A DNA stretch of 64,000 bases from Betaproteobacteria bacterium HGW-Betaproteobacteria-7. GTDB lineage: Bacteria > Pseudomonadota > Gammaproteobacteria > Burkholderiales > Rhodocyclaceae. Positions within the stretch are counted from its first letter, which is position 1. Each line of letters begins with the position of its first letter. Shown one piece after another: positions 1 to 8,994 of this stretch. Location of the stretch: contig PHCE01000013.1 in assembly GCA_002840765.1 (NCBI GenBank), positions 1 to 64,000 of the forward strand, read 5' to 3'. A model generated the notes under the pieces. It did not search any database. It was not told the origin of the DNA and saw only the letters and a list, made by a program, of their open reading frames with translations. Position numbers and translations under genes: made by a program.

Positions 1-50
1 GCCGATGATAGTGAGTACTACGCTCGCGAAAGTAGGTCACCGCCAGGCTC
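1..50 (+). rRNA. rrf: 5S ribosomal RNA, 3' end (partial)
   Basis: The first ~50 bases match the conserved 3' third of bacterial 5S rRNA: the GCCGATGATAGT block, the GCGAAAGTAGGTCA block and the closing CGCCAGGC. The gene starts outside the window, so an rRNA operon probably lies immediately to the left. A perfect hairpin follows 7 bases after the apparent 3' end. The exact mature end is an estimate. Confidence 0.88.
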
Positions 51-57
51 CCCATTC

Positions 58-89
58 AAAGCCCTTCTAGCTCACGCTAGAAGGGCTTT
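58..89 (+). terminator. Hairpin terminating the rRNA operon
   Basis: A perfect 13-bp inverted repeat (58-70 and 77-89) with a 6-base loop (CTCACG) sits just downstream of the 5S rRNA end. The 3' arm ends in TTT. Its position and stem strength fit an intrinsic terminator, although the trailing U tract is short. Confidence 0.8.
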
Positions 90-116
90 GCGCTTTCAGA
101 GATCGAAATTCGGGCT

Positions 117-144
117 CTTGAAATGGACTGATTTGGCCCCATAT
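117..144 (+). promoter_or_regulatory. Sigma-32 (heat-shock) promoter of htpG
   Basis: CTTGAAA at 117-123, a 13-base spacer, then CCCCATAT at 137-144. This is almost exactly the RpoH consensus (CTTGAAA-N11-16-CCCCATNT). It lies 34 bases before the htpG start codon. HtpG is a classical sigma-32 regulon member, so sequence and context agree. Confidence 0.88.
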
Positions 145-178
145 CCGAGACACATTTCGTTTCATGGGAGTTTCAAGC

Positions 179-2095
179 ATGTCCGAGTCCGCCACTGCGA
201 ACCGCGAGACCCTGGGTTTCCAGGCTGAAGTAAAGCAACTGCTGCAATTGATGATTCACTCCTTGTACAGCAACAAGGAGATTTTCCTGCGCGAGCTGGT
301 TTCCAATGCCTCCGATGCCTGCGACAAGTTGCGTTTTGAAGCGCTGAATAACAGCGCCCTCTACGGCGACGACAGTGACCTGAAGATTCGCATCGCCTTC
401 AACAAGGAAGCGCGCACCATCACAATTTCCGACAATGGTATCGGTCTGTCGCGTGATGAAGCGGTCGAGCATCTCGGTACCATCGCCAAGTCGGGAACCC
501 GTGAATTCTTCTCGGCGCTGACTGGCGATCAGGCCAAGGATGCGCATCTGATCGGCCAGTTTGGTGTCGGCTTCTACTCATCTTTCATCATTGCCGACAA
601 GGTGACGGTCGTTTCCCGGCGTGCTGGTCTCGAGGCCAATCAGGCGGTTTGCTGGGAGTCGGCAGGCGAGGGCGATTACACCGTCGAGATGGTCGACAAG
701 GCGACGCGCGGTACCGATGTCACGCTGCATTTGCGCGAGGGCGAGGATGAGTTCCTCGGCGGCTGGAAGCTGAAGTCGATCATCCGCAAGTACTCCGATC
801 ACATCACGCTGCCGATCGTGATGAAGAAGGAGGAATGGAAGGATGGTGCTCAGGTCGAGACTGACGAGGATGAAACGGTCAACCAGGCCAATGCGCTCTG
901 GGTTCGCTCCAAGTCCGATATCACCGACGAGCAGTACAAGGAGTTCTACAAGCACGTTGCCCACGACTTCGAGGACCCGCTGAGCTGGACCCATGCCCGC
1001 GTCGAGGGCAAGCAGGAATATACCCAGCTGCTCTATATCCCGGCCCGCGCGCCGTTCGACCTGTGGGACCGCAACGCCCGTCACGGCATCAAGCTCTATG
1101 TCCGCCGTGTCTTCATCATGGACGATGCCGAGCAACTGATGCCGCTGTATCTGCGCTTCGTGCGTGGCGTCGTCGATTCATCCGACCTGCCCCTCAACGT
1201 TTCGCGCGAGATCCTGCAGGAGAGCAAGGACATCGACAACATCCGCAGCGGTTGCACGCGCAAGGTGCTGGCCATGCTCGAAGGTCTGGCCAACAGCGAC
1301 GAGGCTGCCGACAAGGAGAAGTACACCACGTTCTGGGAAGCCTTCGGTTCGGTGCTCAAGGAAGGGGTGGGTGAAGATCACGCCAACAAGGACAAGATCG
1401 CCGGCCTGATCCGTTTTGCCTCGACGCATGGCGATGGCGACAAGCAGATCGTGTCGCTGGCCGACTACATCGGCCGCATGAAGGAAGGCCAGGAAAAGAT
1501 CTACTACGTCACTGCCGATACCTTCAATGCGGCGAAGAACAGCCCGCATCTCGAAATCTTCAAGAAGAAGGGCATCGAAGTGTTGCTGCTCTCCGATCGC
1601 GTCGATGAGTGGGTGGTCGGCCATCTGACTGAATTCGAGGGCAAGCAGTTGCAGTCGGTCGCCAAGGGCGGCCTGGATCTCGGCAAGCTGGAAGATGAAG
1701 CCGAGAAGCAGGAAGCCGAAAAGGCCGCCGACGAGTACAAGGAACTGCTGGCAAAGGTGAAGACTTCGCTCGGCGACAAGGTCAAGGATGTGCGCGTCAC
1801 CTACCGCCTGACCGATTCGCCGTCCTGCCTGGTTTCCGACGAGCACGACCCATCCGGCAACCTGGCCCGCCTGTTGAAAGCGGCAGGCCAGAAGGCGCCG
1901 GACGCCAAGCCGATCCTCGAAATCAATCCGCAGCACCCGGCGGTGATGCGTTTGAAGTATGAGGAAAACCGTTTCGACGACTGGTCGGCGCTGCTCTTCG
2001 AACAGGCGCTGCTCGCCGAAGGTGGCCAGCTCGACGATCCGGCCGGCTTCGTCAAGCGTATCAATGACCTGATGATGGCCCTCTCGGGCAAGTAA
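179..2095 (+). CDS. htpG: Molecular chaperone HtpG (bacterial Hsp90)
   Basis: Cytosolic ATP-dependent Hsp90 chaperone of about 638 residues, the normal family length. The N-terminal GHKL ATPase domain is clear: [20 protein letters not shown], then [11 protein letters not shown] and [11 protein letters not shown], which form the ATP lid and nucleotide pocket. The middle domain contains [11 protein letters not shown], and the C-terminal dimerisation domain is complete. An ATG at 164 is in frame, but the ATG at 179 has a GGGAG ribosome site at 166-170 and matches the family N-terminus better, so 179 was chosen. The gene stands alone between a heat-shock promoter and a strong terminator, as expected for a stress-induced monocistronic unit. 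Confidence 0.97.
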   Translation: MSESATANRETLGFQAEVKQLLQLMIHSLYSNKEIFLRELVSNASDACDKLRFEALNNSALYGDDSDLKIRIAFNKEARTITISDNGIGLSRDEAVEHLGTIAKSGTREFFSALTGDQAKDAHLIGQFGVGFYSSFIIADKVTVVSRRAGLEANQAVCWESAGEGDYTVEMVDKATRGTDVTLHLREGEDEFLGGWKLKSIIRKYSDHITLPIVMKKEEWKDGAQVETDEDETVNQANALWVRSKSDITDEQYKEFYKHVAHDFEDPLSWTHARVEGKQEYTQLLYIPARAPFDLWDRNARHGIKLYVRRVFIMDDAEQLMPLYLRFVRGVVDSSDLPLNVSREILQESKDIDNIRSGCTRKVLAMLEGLANSDEAADKEKYTTFWEAFGSVLKEGVGEDHANKDKIAGLIRFASTHGDGDKQIVSLADYIGRMKEGQEKIYYVTADTFNAAKNSPHLEIFKKKGIEVLLLSDRVDEWVVGHLTEFEGKQLQSVAKGGLDLGKLEDEAEKQEAEKAADEYKELLAKVKTSLGDKVKDVRVTYRLTDSPSCLVSDEHDPSGNLARLLKAAGQKAPDAKPILEINPQHPAVMRLKYEENRFDDWSALLFEQALLAEGGQLDDPAGFVKRINDLMMALSGK

Positions 2096-2099
2096 GGAG

Positions 2100-2123
2100 A
2101 ACGGGGCCACGGCCCCGTTTTTT
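2100..2123 (+). terminator. Rho-independent terminator of htpG
   Basis: Perfect GC-rich inverted repeat (2100-2108 with 2111-2119, 2-base loop) followed directly by a run of T. It begins 5 bases after the htpG stop codon. The next start codon (2126) lies only a few bases beyond the T tract. Confidence 0.9.
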
Positions 2124-2125
2124 AC

Positions 2126-2338
2126 ATGCAAGCAGAGGACCTGCAACTACTCGTCGAACGCCAGATGCCCTATGGCAAGTACAAGGGGCGACTGCTCGCC
2201 GACCTGCCCGGACATTACCTTGGCTGGTTCGCCCGCGAAGGCTTCCCCAGGGGAGAGCTCGGCCGACTGCTGGCGCTGATGTACGAGCTCGATCATAACG
2301 CTCTGAAAGGCCTGCTCGAGCCGCTGCGGCGGCGGTGA
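2126..2338 (+). CDS. DUF3820 family small protein
   Basis: A 70-residue protein with the family core MPYGKYKGRLLADLPGHYL followed by a helical tail rich in Leu and Arg. It matches DUF3820, a widespread small family of unknown biochemical function. The start follows the htpG terminator almost immediately. The only good ribosome site, AGGAGA at 2095-2100, lies on the far side of that hairpin, so either translation is weak or the folded hairpin brings site and start together. The stop lies 38 bases before the start of the GspE-like gene. Confidence 0.8.
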   Translation: MQAEDLQLLVERQMPYGKYKGRLLADLPGHYLGWFAREGFPRGELGRLLALMYELDHNALKGLLEPLRRR

Positions 2339-2363
2339 GCGGGCGCGCTGCCGCCGCCGGTGC

Positions 2364-2369
2364 TATATT
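2364..2369 (+). promoter_or_regulatory. Possible -10 element (TATATT) for a leaderless transcript of the GspE-like gene
   Basis: TATATT stands 7 bases before the ATG at 2377, with no Shine-Dalgarno sequence in between. Transcription would start at or near the A of the start codon. No convincing -35 box is visible, so this is suggestive only. Confidence 0.35.
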
Positions 2370-2376
2370 CCCGGCC

Positions 2377-4161
2377 ATGGATGACAAATCAGTGGGCGAA
2401 CACCGCCTGGCGCTGGCCGAAGTGCTGCAATGGATGGTCGATGACGGGCTGGTCGCTGCCGAGACGGCCGATGTCCTGAAGAACGAACGACGCCTGCATG
2501 GCGGCAAGATCCATCCGCTGATCGTCATCGCCGATCAGAAGTGGCGTTCGCTGCAAACTCCCGGTCGCCTCCTCGTTCTCGAGCCGTTGACCGAGTGGCT
2601 GGCGGCTCGTGTCGGTCTCGACTATCTGCACATCGATCCGCTGAAAATTGACTTCACCGGCGTTGCCGAGGTCATGTCCAGCGCCTATGCGGCACGCTTC
2701 GGCATCTTGCCGGTGCAGGTGACGACGCGCGAAGTCGTGATCGCCACAGCCGAGCCGTTCGTCCGCGAGTGGGTCGAGGAACTGCGGCCGATCCTGCGCA
2801 AGGACATCCGTCGGGTGCTGGCCAGTCCGGATGACATCGGTCGCTATCTGGTCGAATTCTTCAATCTGGCCAAGTCAGTGAAGAAGGCGGCGGCGCGCGG
2901 CGAGACGACGGCCGGTCTGTCGAGCTTCGAGCAACTGGTCGAACTGGGCAAGGGCAACCGCCAGTTCGATGCCAATGACCAGCACATCGTCCATATCGTC
3001 GACTGGCTGTGGCAATACGCCTTCGACCAGCGGGCTTCGGACATCCACATCGAGCCGCGGCGCGATCTCGGCATCGTGCGTTTCCGCATCGATGGCGTGC
3101 TGCATCAGGTGTACCAGATCCCGATGGCGGTGATGAATGCGATGACCAGCCGCATCAAGCTGCTCGGGCGCATGGACGTGATCGAGAAGCGGCGGCCGCA
3201 GGATGGTCGGATCAAGACGCGGACACCTGGCGGCCAAGAGGTAGAACTGCGCCTGTCCACGCTGCCGACGGCTTTCGGCGAGAAGCTCGTGATGCGCATC
3301 TTCGATCCGGAAGTGCTGGTCCGCGATTTCCGCGCCCTCGGTTTTTCCGAGGACGACCAGAGTCGCTGGAAGCAGATGACCACCATGCCGAACGGCATCG
3401 TCCTGGTCACCGGCCCGACCGGCTCGGGCAAGACGACGACCCTGTACACAACGCTCAAGCAACTGGCGACGCCGGAAGTCAATGTGTGCACCATCGAGGA
3501 TCCGATCGAAATGGTCGAATCCTCGTTCAATCAGATGCAGGTCCAGCACAGCATCGACATCAGTTTTGCCGAAGGTGTGCGGGCATTGATGCGGCAGGAT
3601 CCGGACATCGTCATGATCGGCGAGATCCGCGACCTGGAGACGGCGGAGATGGCCGTGCAGGCGGCACTGACCGGGCATCTGGTGCTGTCCACCCTGCATA
3701 CCAACGATGCGCCGGCAGCGCTGACGCGCTTGCTCGACCTCGGTGTGCCGGCCTACCTGATCAATTCGACCTTGCTCGGTGTCATGGCCCAGCGTCTGGT
3801 ACGCACCCTGTGTCCGCATTGCAAGAAGGCCATGCCGATCAGCGACGAGCAGCGTGCCGTCTGGCGTTCGCTGGTGGCACCATGGAAGGCCACCGAGCCG
3901 GCGCAGGTCTGGCAGCCCGTCGGTTGTCTGGAATGTCGGATGACCGGTTATATGGGTCGTGTCGGCATTTACGAAATCCTGATCAATTCAGTCGATGTGC
4001 GCCGCCTGATCACCCCGCAGATGGATGTTGCCCGCGTGCGTGACCAGGCCTATCGGGAGGGCATGCGGCCCCTACGTATTTCCGGGGCGATGAAGGTTGC
4101 CCAGGGCATCACCTCGCTCGAAGAAATCATCAAGGTGGCACCGCCGGCCGACGACGCCTGA
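2377..4161 (+). CDS. GspE/PilB-family type II/IV secretion ATPase
   Basis: About 594 residues. An N-terminal GspE/MshE-like domain is followed by the secretion AAA-like ATPase: Walker A GPTGSGKTTTLY, the Asp box, Walker B region RQDPDIVMIGEIRD, the His box with LSTLHTNDAP, and a C-terminal tetracysteine zinc motif (CPHC and CLEC pairs). These proteins power pilus or pseudopilus assembly at the inner membrane. The start at 2377 (MDDKSVGE) was preferred over an in-frame 2335 because the upstream codons are low-complexity Ala and Gly. No pilin or secretin genes are adjacent, so the exact machine (type II secretion, type IV pilus or MSHA) cannot be assigned. Confidence 0.9.
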   Translation: MDDKSVGEHRLALAEVLQWMVDDGLVAAETADVLKNERRLHGGKIHPLIVIADQKWRSLQTPGRLLVLEPLTEWLAARVGLDYLHIDPLKIDFTGVAEVMSSAYAARFGILPVQVTTREVVIATAEPFVREWVEELRPILRKDIRRVLASPDDIGRYLVEFFNLAKSVKKAAARGETTAGLSSFEQLVELGKGNRQFDANDQHIVHIVDWLWQYAFDQRASDIHIEPRRDLGIVRFRIDGVLHQVYQIPMAVMNAMTSRIKLLGRMDVIEKRRPQDGRIKTRTPGGQEVELRLSTLPTAFGEKLVMRIFDPEVLVRDFRALGFSEDDQSRWKQMTTMPNGIVLVTGPTGSGKTTTLYTTLKQLATPEVNVCTIEDPIEMVESSFNQMQVQHSIDISFAEGVRALMRQDPDIVMIGEIRDLETAEMAVQAALTGHLVLSTLHTNDAPAALTRLLDLGVPAYLINSTLLGVMAQRLVRTLCPHCKKAMPISDEQRAVWRSLVAPWKATEPAQVWQPVGCLECRMTGYMGRVGIYEILINSVDVRRLITPQMDVARVRDQAYREGMRPLRISGAMKVAQGITSLEEIIKVAPPADDA

Positions 4162-4818
4162 TCAGCGCAGGCAGGGCTGATTGCCGCTCGGGCAGGGGAC
4201 AACCTGACGCGTCGGCGATGGTGGCTCAGACCTTGGCTGCCGCTGCCTGGGCTGAACGACCGGTGGTACGACGGTGAAGCCGCGGCATTGGGCGATCCGC
4301 CGCTCCTGTTCGGCCGGTGCCAGGCGCAGGCGCAGCACATTCTGGACACAGGCGTCGATGCCATGTGCCGGATAGGCTGGAACAGGAACGACGACCACCG
4401 GCGACGATGCTTTGGTCTTGGCCCGGCAGACGGCTTCAAGTTCGGCGCGGCGCCCGGCATCGACATTCTGTCGTCCGAGTTCGCGCAGGCAGGAGTCCAT
4501 ATCGCTCGTTTCGTAAATGCTGCGGGCCGCTTCAGCTTGCCGTTCAGCCTGCTGCTGACGGTTGTCGGCCGCTTCCTCACGCCGCTGCTCCGCCTCGCGC
4601 TGTTCGATGAAACTGCGCATGCGGGCGACGTCGCGCTGGGCCTGCTCACGGGATGCTTCCGGAACTGTCTCGCTAGGCCGGGTGCTCAGTGTGGTACTGC
4701 CGCCCGGGCAGGGCGCGCTGGATATTTCGGTACGGCCGTCAGCCAGACGGCACTTGTAAATCTCGGCCTGAGCAGAGAACGCCGCCAAGGCCAGCAGAGC
4801 GCCGATCAGGTAGCTCAT
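4162..4818 (-). CDS. DUF4124-containing periplasmic protein
   Basis: 218 residues with a clear signal peptide (MSYLIGALLALAAFSAQA) followed by a short N-terminal DUF4124 segment (IYKCRLADGRTEISSAPCPG). A Glu/Gln/Arg-rich, probably coiled-coil, stretch follows at about residues 55-100, then a Cys-containing C-terminal half ending in a Pro-rich tail. Predicted to be periplasmic; function unknown. Its start overlaps the end of the HDOD gene by 4 bases, so it is the last gene of that operon. Its stop abuts the stop of the convergent GspE-like gene with no spacing. Confidence 0.8.
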   Translation of the reverse strand: MSYLIGALLALAAFSAQAEIYKCRLADGRTEISSAPCPGGSTTLSTRPSETVPEASREQAQRDVARMRSFIEQREAEQRREEAADNRQQQAERQAEAARSIYETSDMDSCLRELGRQNVDAGRRAELEAVCRAKTKASSPVVVVPVPAYPAHGIDACVQNVLRLRLAPAEQERRIAQCRGFTVVPPVVQPRQRQPRSEPPSPTRQVVPCPSGNQPCLR

Positions 4819-5696
4819 GGCGCCAGCAGGTCGCCCGCCTCTTCGGCTTTGCGGGCGGCGGCGATCAGTTCGTCCGGGGCGCCGACGCGTTCGAGGAAAT
4901 GGCTGTGGCCCTGGTGCAGGAAGGCTTCGATGGCCCGGTAGTCGTCGGGCAGGGCGGGGTTGTTCCAGCCTTTTTCCGTGTGCCGGGCGAAATCGACGGC
5001 CAGTTTGACGTTCTGCACATTGGGCGAGTTGGCGTTGTCCGGATCGATCAAGGTCACCAGCAATTGCGGCAATCCCCAGAGCGTGGCCAGTTCGACCGTC
5101 AGCTCGTCAAGGATCACGCCGTATTCCTCGTTCTGCAGCGCCGCCGAGCGCAGGTGCGGGGCGGCTGCCTGACGTTCCTTCAGGCGCGTGGCCAGCGACG
5201 GGGCGAAACACCACATCAGGATCTCGGTGAAATCGTGCAGCAGGGCCGCCAGCATGATTTCCTCGAAGGCCGGGTTCTGCCGTTGCAAGGCCCAGTCACG
5301 CGCCCAGGCCGCCGCCTGACGGGAACGGGCCATGACCTTGAGCAGGCCGAGCATGGCTTTCGGGTAACCTTTCAACTGCTGCTCGATGATCGGCAGATCC
5401 TGAAAGTCAGCGAAGAATTTTTGCGTGCCGATCATCATCAGCGCCCGCTCCACCGTGGTCAGCTCAGCCGACTGCCGCTTCGAGCGATGTGCGGCCATGT
5501 ACTGGAAGAGGCGCAGCGTCATCAGTGGATCATTCTCGATCACGGCCGCCAGCTTGCGCGTGTTGATGCGTTCCGCATCGTCGCGCAGTTCGGCCAGCTG
5601 GTTCATGGTGTGGCGGAGCACCGGCAATTCGACTTCCTTGTAATGCTCCACCCAGGGCTCGAGGCCGGGGAAGGGAAAGTCGATCATCAGGGTCAT
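4815..5696 (-). CDS. HDOD domain signalling protein
   Basis: 293 residues resembling the HDOD fold, an HD-related helical output domain in bacterial signalling. Features include an early helix with IENDPLMTLRLFQYM, then MLAALLHDFTEILMW in the position of the HD helix, and a C-terminal helical extension. No enzymatic activity is implied. It lies 11 bases downstream of a double receiver-domain protein on the same strand, so it probably receives or relays that protein's signal. One of three HDOD genes in this window. Confidence 0.82.
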   Translation of the reverse strand: MTLMIDFPFPGLEPWVEHYKEVELPVLRHTMNQLAELRDDAERINTRKLAAVIENDPLMTLRLFQYMAAHRSKRQSAELTTVERALMMIGTQKFFADFQDLPIIEQQLKGYPKAMLGLLKVMARSRQAAAWARDWALQRQNPAFEEIMLAALLHDFTEILMWCFAPSLATRLKERQAAAPHLRSAALQNEEYGVILDELTVELATLWGLPQLLVTLIDPDNANSPNVQNVKLAVDFARHTEKGWNNPALPDDYRAIEAFLHQGHSHFLERVGAPDELIAAARKAEEAGDLLAP

Positions 5697-5707
5697 GCGG
5701 ACAGTCC

Positions 5708-6511
5708 TCAGCGATTGAACAGTTTTTTGACGAAAGCTTCGAGATACGCCGGCCGCACCGGTTTCACCACATAGCCGCGCGCGCCACCGGCTGCCGCCTG
5801 CTCGACCAGCTCACGCGAAGCACTGCCGGTAACCATGACTACGGCAGTTTTCGGACTAACTTGACGGATACGCGGCAGCGCTTCGAGACCCGACAGCAAG
5901 GGCATGTTGACGTCGAGGAAGAGTACCGCCGGCTGATGCGTCTGGGCGGCTTTCACCGCCTCTTCGCCATTGGTCGCCTGGCCGACGATGTTGAGCCCCA
6001 GTTCGCTGAGCAATCCCTTGAGCAGCAGGCGGATCGAGCTGTTGTCGTCGGCGATCACCACCCTTGGGCGGTGATCGGCGGGCGGCGCCGATGCCTCGGT
6101 TGGCGGCTGGGCGGCGAGTTCGTTCTGCTGGTTGGCGGCGCTGGCCTGCTCGCGGGTGGCGACGACGTCCTGAATCTCATCGATCACCTGCTTCTGGCCG
6201 AAGGGTTTGCGCAGAAAGCCGGCGGCGCCGGCATCGGCGGCCTTGCGCTCGATTTCAGGCTCTTCCGAAGCGGTCATGAAGAGCACATCGATTTCCGGAC
6301 GGGCGTTGTTGATTTCTTCGAGGATGTCGAGGCCATCGCGCCCTGGTAACTGATAGTCCAGACAGACGATGTCCGGCGTCAGCCGGTCGACTGCTTCCAT
6401 CACTCCGTTGCCTTCGGCGAGGGAGCCAACGATCTGATGGCCCCGATCAGCAAGCAAGGTGGACAGCAGTATCCGCATCGAGGCGTTGTCGTCAACAATC
6501 AGAATGCGCAT
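5708..6511 (-). CDS. Double receiver-domain (REC-REC) response regulator
   Basis: 267 residues with two CheY-like receiver domains joined by an Ala/Pro-rich linker (about residues 125-148). REC1 has MRILIVDDNASMR and the phospho-acceptor Asp in DIVCLDYQLPG. REC2 has RVVIADDNSSIR and the Asp in VLFLDVNMPLLSG. The conserved Lys sits in LRKPFG and VVKPVRP. There is no DNA-binding or enzymatic output domain, so signalling must pass through partners. It is first in a unit with the HDOD and DUF4124 genes. No kinase is adjacent. Confidence 0.88.
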   Translation of the reverse strand: MRILIVDDNASMRILLSTLLADRGHQIVGSLAEGNGVMEAVDRLTPDIVCLDYQLPGRDGLDILEEINNARPEIDVLFMTASEEPEIERKAADAGAAGFLRKPFGQKQVIDEIQDVVATREQASAANQQNELAAQPPTEASAPPADHRPRVVIADDNSSIRLLLKGLLSELGLNIVGQATNGEEAVKAAQTHQPAVLFLDVNMPLLSGLEALPRIRQVSPKTAVVMVTGSASRELVEQAAAGGARGYVVKPVRPAYLEAFVKKLFNR

Positions 6512-6594
6512 TACGGGTACTCGTCGGCTTCTCGGCGGTGAATGATGGCGCTATGTTAGCCGTGAACGGGGCGAAATGCGCTTGCAGAAACGCC

Positions 6595-6616
6595 AGACGC
6601 CCCATGCGGGGCGTCT
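6595..6616 (-). terminator. Hairpin downstream of cysN
   Basis: Perfect 9-bp inverted repeat (6595-6603 with 6608-6616, 4-base loop), 23 bases after the cysN stop on the reverse strand. The downstream T run is poor (GGCGTTTC), so it may act as a terminator or as an mRNA-stabilising hairpin. Confidence 0.55.
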
Positions 6617-6638
6617 ATAGGCAAGATCGAGATCCTGC

Positions 6639-7907
6639 TCAGAGAATCATCCCGGCGCCGACCGTGTTGTTGTTGCTCTCGTCGATGACGATGAAGGCGC
6701 CGGTGCCGCGGTTTTCCAGGTAGGGATCGACGAACAGCGGCTGGGCCAGCTTGAAGGTCACTTCGGCGATGTCGTTCATCGCCAGCTTGTCGGCAGGCAG
6801 GTTTTCCAGCGTATTGACGTCCAGCCGGTGGTCAATGCCGGTCAGCTTGGCCTTGGAGTCACGCGTCGTGTGGCGGATCAGGTAGGTACGGGCGCGGTCG
6901 AGCGGGGATTCGGCGAGCCAGCAGACGGTGGCGCGGATTTCCTTGACCGCGGCCGGGGCTTCTACTGTTTTGACGATCATGTCGCCGCGCGAACAGTCGA
7001 TCTCGTCGGCGAGCAGCAGGGTGACCGATTGCTCGGTGAAGGCCGAGCCGATATCGACGCCGCCGATCTGCACCGCCTTGACGGTGGATTGCAGGCCGTT
7101 CGGCAAGACCGTAACGGCGTCGCCAACTTTGATCGAGCCGGATTCGACGCGGCCCATGAAACCGCGGTAGTCGTGCAGCTCCGGATTGGCCGAATCCTGC
7201 GGCCGGCACACGTACTGCACCGGGAAGCGGAAGGCTTCGGCATGCTCGGTGTGGGCACCGGGCGTCGCTTCGAGGATGTCGATCAGCGTCGGCCCGTCGT
7301 ACCAGTTCAGGTTGTCGCCGCGGTCGACGATCATGTCGCCGTTCAGAGCCGAGAGCGGGATGAAGCGCACATCGGTGATGCCGACCTTGGCGGCGAATTC
7401 GCGGTAATCGGCCTTGATCTTCTCGTAGGTCGCCTGCGAGTAGTCGACCAGGTCCATTTTGTTGATGGCGACGACCAGGTGCGGAATGCCGACCAGCGAA
7501 GCCAGCTTCGAATGACGCCGGGTTTGCGTCAGCACGCCCTTGCGCGCATCGATCAGGATGATGGCGAGGTTGGCCGTGGACGCGGCGGTGACCATGTTGC
7601 GTGTGTACTGCTCATGGCCCGGCGCGTCGGCGATGATGTACTTGCGCGTGCCGGTGGAGAAGTAGCGGTAGGCGACGTCGATGGTGATGCCCTGTTCACG
7701 CTCGGCCTGCAGGCCATCGGTGAGCAGTGACAGGTCGACGGCGCCCATGCCGCGTTTTTCCGAGGTCTTGGTGATAGCCGACAGCGTGTCGGCAAGAATG
7801 GTCTTGGTGTCGAACAGCAGGCGGCCGATCAGCGTGCTCTTGCCGTCGTCGACGCTGCCGCAGGTGAGAAAGCGCAGCAGGCCGTGGTCTTCAACTTGGG
7901 CGGACAT
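6639..7907 (-). CDS. cysN: Sulfate adenylyltransferase subunit 1 (CysN)
   Basis: 422 residues: the GTPase subunit of ATP sulfurylase, which drives sulfate + ATP to APS + PPi. The P-loop is CGSVDDGKSTLIGRLL near residue 17, G3 is DAPGHEQY, and G4 is NKMDLVD. EF-Tu-like beta-barrel domains follow. It ends without the APS-kinase (CysC) domain seen in CysNC fusions. Its ATG overlaps the cysD stop (TGATG), indicating translational coupling. Together with the APS-type CysH at 29481-30206, this suggests that APS is reduced directly, without PAPS. Confidence 0.96.
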   Translation of the reverse strand: MSAQVEDHGLLRFLTCGSVDDGKSTLIGRLLFDTKTILADTLSAITKTSEKRGMGAVDLSLLTDGLQAEREQGITIDVAYRYFSTGTRKYIIADAPGHEQYTRNMVTAASTANLAIILIDARKGVLTQTRRHSKLASLVGIPHLVVAINKMDLVDYSQATYEKIKADYREFAAKVGITDVRFIPLSALNGDMIVDRGDNLNWYDGPTLIDILEATPGAHTEHAEAFRFPVQYVCRPQDSANPELHDYRGFMGRVESGSIKVGDAVTVLPNGLQSTVKAVQIGGVDIGSAFTEQSVTLLLADEIDCSRGDMIVKTVEAPAAVKEIRATVCWLAESPLDRARTYLIRHTTRDSKAKLTGIDHRLDVNTLENLPADKLAMNDIAEVTFKLAQPLFVDPYLENRGTGAFIVIDESNNNTVGAGMIL

Positions 7908-8836
7908 CAGAAGTAACCCTCTTTCTTGCGTTGTTCCATGGAGGCTTCGCTGGTCTGGTCGTCCAGACGGGTAGCGCCGCGCTCGGTGATGGTGGTGGTG
8001 GCGGTTTCGAGAACGATCTTCTCGACGTTGTCGGCGTCGGACTCAACCGGCGCCGTGCAGGAAATGTCGCCGACGGTGCGGAAACGCACCTGCAGGTCGA
8101 TAATCTCCTCGCCGGCCTTCGGCAGGTTGGTCAGTTCGCCGGACACCAGCGGCACGTTGACCGGCACGATGGCGCCCTGGCGCATGACCACCGGTCGGGT
8201 ATGGGCGAAGTAGATCGATGGCAGTTCCAGGCCTTCGCGCTCGATGTATTGCCAGACGTCCATTTCCGTCCAGTTCGAGATCGGGAAGGCGCGGATGTTC
8301 TCGCCCTTGTGGCTGCGGGCGTTGTACAGGCTCCACAGTTCCGGGCGCTGGTTCTTCGGGTCCCACTGGCCGAATTCGTCGCGGAAGCTGAAGATGCGTT
8401 CCTTGGCCCGGGCCTTTTCCTCGTCGCGGCGGGCACCGCCGATACAGCAGTCGAAGCCGAATTCCTCAATGGCTTCGAGCAGCGTCACCGACTGGTGTTT
8501 GTTGCGCGATTCGCCTTCATGCTTGAGCACCACCGTGCCGCGTTTCATCGAATCTTCAACGGAGCGGACGATCAAGCGTTCGCCCAGTTCGGCGGCGCGC
8601 TGGTCGCGGAAGGCGACGACTTCCTGATAATTGTGGCCGGTGTCAATGTGCATCAGCGGGAAGGGAAACTTGCCCGGGCGGAATGCCTTTTCCGCGATGC
8701 GTAGCATGCAGATCGAGTCCTTGCCGCCGGAGAAGAGCAGCACCGGGTTGGCGCACTGGCCGGCCACTTCACGCATGATGTGGATGGCTTCGGCTTCCAG
8801 CCAGTCGAGATGGGAAAGTGTGGAACGTTGAGTCAT
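7907..8836 (-). CDS. cysD: Sulfate adenylyltransferase subunit 2 (CysD)
   Basis: 309 residues: the catalytic PP-loop (adenylyltransferase) subunit of ATP sulfurylase. The PP-loop is LLFSGGKDSICMLRIAEKAF, and later family motifs include HIDTGHNYQEV, GGARRDEEKARAKERIFSFR and FPISNWTEMDVW. The frame is open further upstream, but the ATG at 8836 (MTQRSTLSHLDWLEAEAI) matches the known N-terminus. First gene of the cysDN operon, with an AT-rich upstream region carrying an inverted repeat at 8919-8937. Confidence 0.96.
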   Translation of the reverse strand: MTQRSTLSHLDWLEAEAIHIMREVAGQCANPVLLFSGGKDSICMLRIAEKAFRPGKFPFPLMHIDTGHNYQEVVAFRDQRAAELGERLIVRSVEDSMKRGTVVLKHEGESRNKHQSVTLLEAIEEFGFDCCIGGARRDEEKARAKERIFSFRDEFGQWDPKNQRPELWSLYNARSHKGENIRAFPISNWTEMDVWQYIEREGLELPSIYFAHTRPVVMRQGAIVPVNVPLVSGELTNLPKAGEEIIDLQVRFRTVGDISCTAPVESDADNVEKIVLETATTTITERGATRLDDQTSEASMEQRKKEGYF

Positions 8837-8918
8837 TGCAGGTAATCCGCAGGGATTGTCGAATGGAGCGCATTGTAGCAATGGCTTAATATTAAATTAA
8901 GAACATGTGCGCATCTTG

Positions 8919-8937
8919 TTATTCGATTCAGGAATAA
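8919..8937 (-). promoter_or_regulatory. Inverted repeat upstream of cysD, candidate CysB/LysR-type site
   Basis: TTATTC-N7-GAATAA, a perfect 6-bp dyad inside an AT-rich patch 83-101 bases upstream of the cysD start. The inner 15 bases contain the T-N11-A signature of LysR-type regulators. CysB is encoded in this window (32613-33554), making it the obvious candidate, but binding is inferred only. Confidence 0.4.
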
Positions 8938-8982
8938 GCCTATGGTCGACTAAAGCGCTCGGGAATGCTCATGCGCCTGTGA

Positions 8983-8988
8983 TAGATT
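8983..8988 (+). promoter_or_regulatory. Possible -10 element (TAGATT) close to the nhaP2-like start
   Basis: TAGATT ends 6 bases before the ATG at 8995. There is no Shine-Dalgarno sequence between them, so the transcript could be leaderless. No clear -35 box is visible. Confidence 0.3.
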
Positions 8989-8994
8989 CGGCCC

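Noticed and set aside
1178..2146. A 322-codon open frame antisense to htpG
   Set aside because: No domain signature; htpG on the forward strand is conserved throughout.
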